Part shown: piece after piece, positions 33,063 through 39,549 of the stretch
How the letters are laid out: every line of letters begins with the position of its first letter
Numbering within the stretch: the stretch's first letter is position 1
Assembly: GCA_025210695.1 (NCBI GenBank)
Contig: JAOARE010000017.1
Coordinates: 1-39,549, forward strand
DNA from: Rickettsiales bacterium
GTDB lineage: Bacteria > Pseudomonadota > Alphaproteobacteria > Rickettsiales > CANDYO01
Length of the DNA: 39,549 nucleotides
Direction of reading: 5' to 3'
The notes under the pieces: model-generated
The model's input: the letters and a program-made list of their open reading frames with translations, nothing else
Databases searched by the model: none
Told to the model about the DNA's origin: nothing
Position numbers and translations under genes: made by a program

Positions 33063-33240
33063 GAAAAAAGGAGCTGGTCCAAGGATGACGAAGAAAAAAA
33101 GCGAGCCAAGGATGACCAAGGGTGATAGAAGAAAGAGATTGGGACGAGAATGAAGAAAAAAGGGAACGGACCAAAAGTAACGGAAGAAGGAAATTTGGAC
33201 CGAAGGCGATGAAGAAAGAAAAGGGCAAGGGTGACGATAG
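33041..33240. repeat. Degenerate purine-rich tandem array
   Basis: About six or seven diverged copies of a 26-30-bp unit of the type GGACCAAGGATGACGAAGAA plus AAAAGG, starting from the right end of doublet E. The plus strand is almost all purine. A shorter similar array follows doublet D (31588-31690). Long minus-strand frames across these arrays are an effect of the repeat and not genes. Confidence 0.7.
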
Positions 33241-33282
33241 TGTTAAAACATTCCGTCATTGCGAGGAACATCATATTTTCCT

Positions 33283-33372
33283 CGTCATTGCGAGGAAGCG
33301 TTAGCGACGAAGCAATCCATATGGAGTGCCTGAGATTGCCACGCGCTTTATAAAAAAGCGCTCGCAATGACG
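33283..33372. repeat. CGTCATTGCGAG palindromic element
   Basis: A ~90-bp element with perfect 12-bp terminal inverted repeats: CGTCATTGCGAG (33283-33294) and CTCGCAATGACG (33361-33372). Inside are GCAATCCA and GATTGCCACGCGC. A truncated left end occurs at 33254-33268. This end sequence is a well-known repeat type in Rickettsiales and other bacteria. The following ~100 bases (33373-33490) are diverged GAGGGA-rich remnants with no gene. Confidence 0.85.
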
Positions 33373-33500
33373 AGAGATAGGAGGAAGTGCTCGCTGGTAA
33401 CGAGGGATAGCTAGTGAAGACAGAGAGGGCAAAGGAGCTCGTTGGTGACAAGGGAAAGTATATATCTCTCACTGGTGGCGAGGGAAGGATAAGAAATACC

Positions 33501-34619
33501 CTAGCCTCTCATTGGCATCAGAACAAAGTCAGTATTTGCATCTTTTTTAGCACGAACTAAAACTGCAGAGAATGGATCACTAAGCTTAAATTCAACATCA
33601 TCGCTACTATCTATAACCGCCATGATATCAAGCAAATATTTTGCATTAAATGAAATTTCAAATTGTTCAATATTACAATCTATTTCTAATTTCTCACTAG
33701 CTAAGCTTTGATGATCCCCACCAGCGCTAAGCTCAAGCGCTGCACCATTAACTGTAACTTTAATTGCTTGTGATTTTTCCATCATAATAGTGGAAACACG
33801 GTCAACAGCTCTTGCCATTTCAACACTTGATAAATTGAAATATAAAGTGTTGCTTGCTGGAATAAGACTTAAATAATCAGGAAATTCTGCATCAATTAAC
33901 TTACTCACAATCACCACATCGCCAATTGTAAGCCTTAACTTAACCGGAGAAACCTCAAAGAGAACATCACTTTGATGATCGGCTAGAATTTTTAATATCT
34001 CAAAAATAGATTTTCTTGGGATTATAATTGCCGGCATATTTTCTGCATCTTTAGGCAGAGGAATTTTTACACTTGATAAACGATGACCATCAGTTGCAGT
34101 TGCCCTTAGCGCATTCTCAGTTGGAATTGGATGAAAATAAATGCCATTTAAATGATATCTACCATCTTCTTGATTTATTGTATTGCGATTCTTTTCAATC
34201 ATTTTCTGCATCAAATTATGGGGAACATAAAATTTGCAATCAAAAGATCCTGAATCAATTTTCGGGAATTCATTTGCGTTTAGAAATGGCAAATGAAACA
34301 CCGAATAACCTGAAGAAACCTCAACCATTGTGGGCTGATCTATACTTGTTTTAAGATTAATCACTTCATCAGAAAATTTACGAACAATTTCATATAATGT
34401 GTGAGCAGGTAAAGTTAAAGCACCTTCTGCTGTGCTTTCTGCTTGAATTGTTTCAGTGATTGAAAGACCTGTATCCACAGCCGTGATTGTGAGTGCATTA
34501 TTCACAGCCTCTAATTTTAAATGAGAAGCAATTCCAGTAACATTCCTGCGTTCTACAACAGATTGCACATGAGATAACGCCTTTACAAAAACACTACGTT
34601 GAACAGTAACTTCAAACAT
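33501..34619 (-). CDS. dnaN: DNA polymerase III beta subunit (sliding clamp)
   Basis: The clamp tethers Pol III to DNA. The 372-residue product begins MFEVTVQRSVFVKALSHVQSVVERR, contains YHLNGIYFHP, RATATDGHRLSSV and VIIPRKSIFEI, and ends VLMPMRG, the expected protein-binding pocket terminus. The three-domain clamp length is normal. AGGTGG precedes the ATG. It follows dnaA by 39 bases on the same strand. Confidence 0.97.
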   Translation of the reverse strand: MFEVTVQRSVFVKALSHVQSVVERRNVTGIASHLKLEAVNNALTITAVDTGLSITETIQAESTAEGALTLPAHTLYEIVRKFSDEVINLKTSIDQPTMVEVSSGYSVFHLPFLNANEFPKIDSGSFDCKFYVPHNLMQKMIEKNRNTINQEDGRYHLNGIYFHPIPTENALRATATDGHRLSSVKIPLPKDAENMPAIIIPRKSIFEILKILADHQSDVLFEVSPVKLRLTIGDVVIVSKLIDAEFPDYLSLIPASNTLYFNLSSVEMARAVDRVSTIMMEKSQAIKVTVNGAALELSAGGDHQSLASEKLEIDCNIEQFEISFNAKYLLDIMAVIDSSDDVEFKLSDPFSAVLVRAKKDANTDFVLMPMRG

Positions 34620-34658
34620 TTTTCCACCTATTTTTTATTATATTTAGAGCAAGAAACT

Positions 34659-36062
34659 TTAAGCTTGCAATATTTTTGATAATATATGCAGATCTTCACT
34701 AACTTCAGCATCTGATTCTTTTAATTTCTCAACAGTTTTTAGAGCATGCATCACTGTGGTATGGTCTTTACCACCAAATTTACGACCAATCTCCATCAAA
34801 CTCTTACTGGTTAAATCTTTAGATAGATACATAGCGATCTGTCTTGGTCTTGCAATGGAACGCATTCTTTTATTTGATGACATATCATTCATTTTAATAT
34901 TGTAATGCTCTGCAACCTTCTTCTGAATTTCTTCAATAGAGATTACTCTTTCACTTGATCTTAGCAAATCACGTAATATTTCATGAGTGTTTTCTAAACT
35001 GATTTCTCTACCAACTAATTTTGAAATGGCCACCACCTTGTTTAGAGCACCTTCAAGCTCTCTCACATTTGAAGTGATTTTACTAGCTAAAAACTCCAAT
35101 ACTGATTTGGGCACCTGAACATTCATTTGCTCAATTTTAGAAAGCAAAATTCCGAGTCTTAACTCATAATTAGTGCTATGCACATCTGCAACCAGCCCCC
35201 ATCCAAGACGAGATTTAATACGCTCTTCCATTCCATCTAAATCTGAAGGAGAACGATCACAAGAAATAACAATCTGGCAGTTATTATCAATTAATGCATT
35301 AAATGTATGGAAGAATTCTTCCTGGGTGCTATCTTTCCCACAAATAAATTGCACATCATCAATCATTAGAACGTCTACCGAACGGAAATGCTCCTTAAAC
35401 GACATAATTTCTTTATTACGCAAAGCACGAACAAACTGATACATAAATTTCTCTGCAGAAATATACATCACTTTACGATTCTTATTGTTACCGTATAAAT
35501 GCCAAGCGATGGCATGCATCAAATGAGTTTTTCCAAGCCCTACTCCACCATATAAAAACAATGGATTTGTTTTGCTATCAGCCTGGCTAGATTCAGCTAC
35601 AGATCTTGCAGCAGCATAAGCAAATTCATTTGGTGCACCAACCACAAAATTATCGAAAGTGAATCTATCATCTAAAACTGAAGTTAAATCATAATTCTGA
35701 TAAAAATTAGTAGTTTCAACAACATTCTTTTCTTCATAGATATCAACATTAGATGAGTTAACATTAGCACTGCTAACAATATTAGCTTGAGAATCTGCTA
35801 CTTGAATTTCAAGATCTATTATATTACTATCAAACGTTTTCCAGGAACCTTTAATACTGTCTAAATAATGAGTTAAAACCCATTCACGAATGAATTTTGT
35901 TGGAGCAATAATTTTTAAAATTCCATCATCAGCTGAAAGGAAGTTAATTTTAGACAGCCAGCTTTTAAAAGTTGCTTCGCCATGCTCATCTCTTAACTTA
36001 TTTTGAACTTGTTGCCAGATCTCATTTTGCCCTAAATTACTAGAAACTGCTGAAGGATTCAT
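34659..36062 (-). CDS. dnaA: Chromosomal replication initiator DnaA
   Basis: An AAA+ protein that binds and opens oriC. The 467 residues show domain I (about 1-85), a linker, the ATPase domain with Walker [10 protein letters not shown] (172-180), Walker [10 protein letters not shown] (about 230), the arginine-finger region [11 protein letters not shown], and the C-terminal DNA-binding domain with [13 protein letters not shown] and the signature [11 protein letters not shown]. The ATG overlaps the stop of the rhodanese gene (ATGA), so the two are coupled. No cluster of TTATCCACA boxes was seen in the flanks, so the origin is probably elsewhere. Confidence 0.97.
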   Translation of the reverse strand: MNPSAVSSNLGQNEIWQQVQNKLRDEHGEATFKSWLSKINFLSADDGILKIIAPTKFIREWVLTHYLDSIKGSWKTFDSNIIDLEIQVADSQANIVSSANVNSSNVDIYEEKNVVETTNFYQNYDLTSVLDDRFTFDNFVVGAPNEFAYAAARSVAESSQADSKTNPLFLYGGVGLGKTHLMHAIAWHLYGNNKNRKVMYISAEKFMYQFVRALRNKEIMSFKEHFRSVDVLMIDDVQFICGKDSTQEEFFHTFNALIDNNCQIVISCDRSPSDLDGMEERIKSRLGWGLVADVHSTNYELRLGILLSKIEQMNVQVPKSVLEFLASKITSNVRELEGALNKVVAISKLVGREISLENTHEILRDLLRSSERVISIEEIQKKVAEHYNIKMNDMSSNKRMRSIARPRQIAMYLSKDLTSKSLMEIGRKFGGKDHTTVMHALKTVEKLKESDAEVSEDLHILSKILQA

Positions 36063-36475
36063 ACTTCTCTCCTAGGCAAATCACTGTTCATCCAACCACT
36101 CTTACTCATTTTATCTCCTACAAATCCATCTTCAACATTAAATGCTTTTTTATAACCTAAACTCAATGCCACTTCAGCCGCCTGCATTGATCTTCCACCA
36201 GATTTACAGATAAAGTATAATTCAACTTCCCTATTGGAAAAAAGCTGTTCTAAATCATTTATAAAATTACTATTTTGATGAATGCTTGGAGTTAAAAATA
36301 CCCAACTGAGTAATTTAACTTCCTTTTTGATAGCACCCAAATCTGCAACCCCCGTTTCCTGCCATTCTTCTGGCGTCCTAACGTCTATGAGATATGCTTT
36401 TTCTTTTGCTTGCAAAGCCTTCCAACATTGTGCAGAACTTACTTTACCAACAGCAAAGCCGGTGATATTTTTCAT
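36059..36475 (-). CDS. Rhodanese-like sulfurtransferase domain protein
   Basis: A single rhodanese domain of ~138 residues: [20 protein letters not shown], then the active-site loop FICKSGGRS with the catalytic Cys, [10 protein letters not shown] and NVEDGF. Such proteins move sulfane sulfur in cofactor or tRNA thiolation, or serve in stress responses. The frame opens at a TTG (36535), but the ATG at 36475 leaves just the domain; an ATG at 36499 is possible. It is the first gene of the dnaA-dnaN operon and overlaps dnaA by four bases. Confidence 0.85.
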   Translation of the reverse strand: MKNITGFAVGKVSSAQCWKALQAKEKAYLIDVRTPEEWQETGVADLGAIKKEVKLLSWVFLTPSIHQNSNFINDLEQLFSNREVELYFICKSGGRSMQAAEVALSLGYKKAFNVEDGFVGDKMSKSGWMNSDLPRREV

Positions 36476-36535
36476 GCCTATTAGTATAATGATTTCCATA
36501 AATATGGTCTGATCATTATCCCTCCAATTATTCAA

Positions 36536-36808
36536 AGAGTAAACCCATTTATTTCATTTTTTTCTAAATAAATATATTGACAAAATTTGACATTATTGCC
36601 CCAATCAAGAAATCTCTGAATTCATACAATTAAAAAAATAAAAATTATTTTCAAAATAATTATACAGATAAAACATCCCTCAATTATAGGATATATAGTT
36701 AACTATATTTTAATCTATTAGATGTACAAACTTATTATTTATGGACATTTAGCTCAATTAGCATTATAAATTATTGATCCTATTTTAATTTTATGGAGCA
36801 TCATTTTT
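36536..36808. promoter_or_regulatory. Divergent control region between rhodanese-dnaA and nuoA
   Basis: This 273-bp AT-rich gap must hold promoters for both directions. Visible items are two TTGACA boxes ten bases apart on the plus strand (36577-36582 and 36587-36592), without a good -10 at the right distance, and a TTAA-N7-TTAA at 36699-36713. The latter fits the CtrA consensus of alphaproteobacteria, but such a pattern is frequent in AT-rich DNA. Confidence 0.35.
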
Positions 36809-37186
36809 ATGTATGAATTTGTAGAACAAAATATTACCCATTATCTACCAATCATAATTTTTTTATGCGTTGCATCAGTTTTGTCTTTTATAATGATAAT
36901 TATACCAACTCTTTTTGCAGCTCATAAACCTGACAAAGAAAAAGTCTCTCCTTATGAATGCGGCTTTGATCCTTTTCAAGATTCACGTATTGAATTTGAC
37001 GTTCGTTTTTATCTGGTTGCTATTTTATTCATTATTTTTGATCTAGAAGTTATATTTCTATTCCCTTGGGCCATAACCTTAGGTAAAATAGGCGCGTTAG
37101 GATTTTGGTCAATGATGATATTTTTAGGCTTATTGACCATAGGATTTATTTACGAATGGAAAAAAGGTGCTTTAGAGTGGGAATGA
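36809..37186 (+). CDS. nuoA: NADH-quinone oxidoreductase subunit A
   Basis: A membrane subunit of complex I. The 125-residue product has three helices and the loop signature [38 protein letters not shown] lies 11 bases before the ATG. Its stop overlaps the nuoB start (ATGA). It is the first gene of the nuo operon. Confidence 0.97.
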   Translation: MYEFVEQNITHYLPIIIFLCVASVLSFIMIIIPTLFAAHKPDKEKVSPYECGFDPFQDSRIEFDVRFYLVAILFIIFDLEVIFLFPWAITLGKIGALGFWSMMIFLGLLTIGFIYEWKKGALEWE

Positions 37187-37713
37187 AGACAATAGATTTT
37201 GATAAACTGAAAAAAGACCAAGATTATGCTTTCTATGAAGTTAATGAAGAATTAAGTAATAAAGGATATATTATTACCAAAATGGAAGACTTAGTCAATT
37301 GGGCCAGAACTGGCTCACTTTGGCCAATGACCTTTGGACTGGCTTGCTGTGCAGTTGAAATGATGCAAGCAGCCGCCAGCCGCTATGATCTAGACAGATT
37401 AGGATTAGTATTTAGACCAAGCCCAAGACAATCAGATGTGATGATTGTGGCCGGTACTTTAACTAATAAAATGGCTCCTGCCTTACGTAAAGTATACGAT
37501 CAAATGGCTGAACCACGTTATGTTATATCTATGGGAAGCTGCGCTAATGGTGGTGGCTATTATCACTATTCCTACTCAGTAGTTAGAGGCTGCGACAGAA
37601 TAGTTCCAGTGGATGTGTATGTCCCGGGTTGCCCTCCAACCGCAGAAGCCTTACTCTATGGAATCATGCAATTACAAAAAAAGATCAATAGAACCGGAGT
37701 TATTAAGCGCTAA
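37183..37713 (+). CDS. nuoB: NADH-quinone oxidoreductase subunit B
   Basis: Carries iron-sulfur cluster N2 at the quinone site. The 176-residue product has [11 protein letters not shown] (tandem Cys), [13 protein letters not shown] and [14 protein letters not shown], the four N2 ligands. The frame is open upstream into nuoA, but the ATG at 37183 (ATGA overlap with the nuoA stop) gives the normal length. Confidence 0.97.
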   Translation: MKTIDFDKLKKDQDYAFYEVNEELSNKGYIITKMEDLVNWARTGSLWPMTFGLACCAVEMMQAAASRYDLDRLGLVFRPSPRQSDVMIVAGTLTNKMAPALRKVYDQMAEPRYVISMGSCANGGGYYHYSYSVVRGCDRIVPVDVYVPGCPPTAEALLYGIMQLQKKINRTGVIKR

Positions 37714-38288
37714 TGTTAAAACAACTAAAAAAAGATTTCAAAAACAAAGAAATTAGCTTTAGTGAAAAAGATTATATGATAACTATGCTCATCAAGCAGA
37801 AAGATCTAAAAGAAATTCTGAAATCTTTAAAAAACCAGCAATTCAATGTACTCACCGATTTATCAGCAATAGACTATCCAGAGCGAACTGAACGCTTTGA
37901 AATGATCTATAATTTGCTTAATATTTATGATAATAAAAGAATCATATTAAAATTCTCTGTAGCTGATAAAAAACCTGTGGAATCTATAGCTGATATTTTT
38001 AGTGCAAGCGTTTGGTACGAAAGAGAAGTTTGGGACATGTTTGGAATTCATTTTAACAATAGCCCAGATCTTCGTAGAATTCTCACTGACTATGATTTTG
38101 AAGGACATCCACTTCGCAAAGATTTTCCTCTAACAGGATTTCAAGAAGTTCATTACGATAAAAAACAAGAGAAAGTTGTCTATGCTCCTGTTGAATTACC
38201 TCAAGAATTCCGTAGCTTTGATTTTATGAGCCCCTGGGAAGGAGCTAAATATATCTTACCTGGCGATGAAAAGGTGGAGAAGAAATAA
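37713..38288 (+). CDS. nuoC: NADH-quinone oxidoreductase subunit C
   Basis: A peripheral-arm subunit (30-kDa type). The 191-residue product has [67 protein letters not shown], all typical. It overlaps nuoB by one base (TAATG) and nuoD by one base. Confidence 0.97.
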   Translation: MLKQLKKDFKNKEISFSEKDYMITMLIKQKDLKEILKSLKNQQFNVLTDLSAIDYPERTERFEMIYNLLNIYDNKRIILKFSVADKKPVESIADIFSASVWYEREVWDMFGIHFNNSPDLRRILTDYDFEGHPLRKDFPLTGFQEVHYDKKQEKVVYAPVELPQEFRSFDFMSPWEGAKYILPGDEKVEKK

Positions 38289-39466
38289 TGAGCGAAAAAA
38301 ACACCAGAAATATGACTATCAATTTTGGCCCACAACATCCTGCAGCCCATGGTGTGTTACGCCTTATTTTGGAGATGGATGGAGAAGTTATCACCAGGGC
38401 TGACCCACATATTGGACTTCTTCACAGAGGAACTGAGAAATTAATTGAACATAAGACCTATCTTCAATCTGTTCCTTACTTTGATCGCTTAGATTACGTA
38501 TCTCCAATGTGCCAAGAACATGCATTTGCCTTAGCAGCTGAGGAGCTACTTGGCTGTGAAGTGCCAAAAAGAGCTCAATATATTAGAGTATTATTTTCTG
38601 AACTAACTAGAATTCTAAACCATACTCTTAATATAGCTACCCAGGCTTTAGATGTGGGAGCAACCACTCCCCTATTATGGCTGTTTGAGGAACGTGAGAA
38701 AATCATGGTTCTTTATGAGAAAGCTTCAGGATCTAGAATGCATGCTGCATATTTTAGACCAGGTGGAGTTTCTCAAGATTTACCAGAAGGATTATTAGAA
38801 GAAATTGCAGAATTTGCTGAAAGCTTCCCAAAAATATTAAAAGACACTGAAGGACTGCTAACAGAGAATAGAATTTTCAAACAACGCACTGTAAATATTG
38901 GAGTTGTTAGCAAAGAACAAGCTTTAGATTGGGGATTCAGCGGAGTGATGCTTCGTGGATCTGGATTTGCTTGGGACCTAAGAAAAAGCCAACCATATGA
39001 CGTTTATGATCAAATGGATTTTGATATACCTATTGGCAAAAATGGTGATTGCTATGACCGCTATCTTTTAAGAGTGGAAGAAATGTATCAATCATTGAAA
39101 ATTATCAAGCAATGTATTAAAGAAATGCCAGAAGGCCCGGTTAAAACTTTAGACAGTAAAATAACTCCACCTTCTAGATCAGAAATGAAGCAATCTATGG
39201 AAGCATTAATTCATCACTTCAAATTATACACTGAAGGATATCATGTTCCAAAAGGAGAAGTATATGCTGCAGTGGAAGCACCTAAAGGAGAATTTGGTGT
39301 GTTCTTAGTGTCCGATGGAAGCAATAAACCGTATCGTTGTAGAATAAAAGCACCAGGCTTTGCCCATCTTCAAGGGTTAGAATTTATGTCTCGTGGACAT
39401 ATGATTGCAGATGTGGTTGCGAATATTGGTAGTTTAGATATTGTTTTTGGAGAAGTGGATAGATGA
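38288..39466 (+). CDS. nuoD: NADH-quinone oxidoreductase subunit D
   Basis: The 49-kDa subunit that lines the quinone cavity with NuoB. The 392-residue product has [29 protein letters not shown] (quinone-site His), [24 protein letters not shown] and the C-terminal end IVFGEVDR. The start overlaps the nuoC stop; the stop overlaps the nuoE start. Confidence 0.97.
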   Translation: MSEKNTRNMTINFGPQHPAAHGVLRLILEMDGEVITRADPHIGLLHRGTEKLIEHKTYLQSVPYFDRLDYVSPMCQEHAFALAAEELLGCEVPKRAQYIRVLFSELTRILNHTLNIATQALDVGATTPLLWLFEEREKIMVLYEKASGSRMHAAYFRPGGVSQDLPEGLLEEIAEFAESFPKILKDTEGLLTENRIFKQRTVNIGVVSKEQALDWGFSGVMLRGSGFAWDLRKSQPYDVYDQMDFDIPIGKNGDCYDRYLLRVEEMYQSLKIIKQCIKEMPEGPVKTLDSKITPPSRSEMKQSMEALIHHFKLYTEGYHVPKGEVYAAVEAPKGEFGVFLVSDGSNKPYRCRIKAPGFAHLQGLEFMSRGHMIADVVANIGSLDIVFGEVDR

Positions 39467-39549
39467 ACAAGCGTAGACCAGCACCTAAAGATCAACAACC
39501 GGAAACTTTTGCTTTCACTGAAAAAAACTTAAAAGAAGCAAAAAAGCAT
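39463..39549 (+). CDS. nuoE: NADH-quinone oxidoreductase subunit E (partial, 3' end outside window)
   Basis: An ATG at 39463 overlaps the nuoD stop (ATGA) and the frame stays open to the window edge (29 codons). The product [19 protein letters not shown] then ENLKEAK fits the NuoE N-terminus (F-x-F-T-x-x-N-L-x-x-A-K). Gene order supports the call. Confidence 0.85.
   Translation, partial: MNKRRPAPKDQQPETFAFTEKNLKEAKKH

Noticed and set aside
32953..33472. Two overlapping minus-strand frames (91 and 164 codons) with repeated FFRHPW and SSSLDRKV segments
   Set aside because: The apparent protein repeats come from the degenerate purine-rich tandem array read on the other strand; no coding character outside it.

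Overview
The window is a stretch of bacterial chromosome that is strongly AT-rich by eye. It reads as an obligate intracellular alphaproteobacterium, most likely Rickettsiales. The metabolic evidence is 5-aminolevulinate synthase of the C4 type, a COX15-like heme A synthase and a nuoABCDE complex I operon. The host-association evidence is ankyrin-repeat proteins, a secreted glycosyltransferase, a probable YopJ-type effector and dispersed palindromic repeats. Family-level placement (Midichloriaceae, Rickettsiaceae or a related amoeba or ciliate symbiont) cannot be settled from the sequence alone.

Layout. 1-2.9 kb: the end of a large 29-residue-repeat protein converges on a 641-residue protein with a YopJ-like His/Asp/Cys triad and C-terminal ankyrin repeats. 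2.9-7.5 kb: a minus-strand housekeeping operon, RMND1/DUF155 - murC - pepA - holC - stand-alone riboflavin kinase. 7.6-10.4 kb: a VapBC toxin-antitoxin pair and an ankyrin protein with an internal duplication, preceded by a small overlapping ankyrin-like ORF. 10.5-13.7 kb: dcd, traX-like, tRNA-Pro(GGG), trmB, tsaD. 13.7-14.5 kb: a 30-bp tandem repeat, a long hairpin and a secreted-protein gene broken by two in-frame TAA codons. 14.5-19.1 kb: ctaA-hemA, a deaminase-fold protein with no zinc ligands, a disordered candidate effector and a CDP-alcohol phosphotransferase. 19.1-22.1 kb: TVP38 membrane protein plus flavin disulfide reductase, then an exported gamma-glutamylcyclotransferase-like protein. 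22.2-24.9 kb: pyrH-frr and two lipoproteins. 25-29.4 kb: rpoZ, a secreted two-domain glycosyltransferase, an MsbA-like ABC exporter and, divergently, a Gdx/SugE exporter. 29.4-31.3 kb: a HAD-like protein without its nucleophile, overlapped with a dicarboxylate/amino-acid symporter. 31.3-33.5 kb: mostly non-coding and repeat-laden, with one small gene and a candidate structured RNA. 33.5-36.5 kb: rhodanese - dnaA - dnaN. 36.8 kb to the end: nuoA-E.

The most notable items are the YopJ-like/ankyrin protein, the candidate minus-strand structured RNA near 32.0 kb, and a family of palindromic elements (GTCAT...ATCCAG ends) whose stems differ between copies yet remain self-complementary. Also notable are the glycosyltransferase with a decayed second catalytic domain and two apparent pseudoenzymes (deaminase fold and HAD fold). 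All calls come from reading the sequence; no database search was run.
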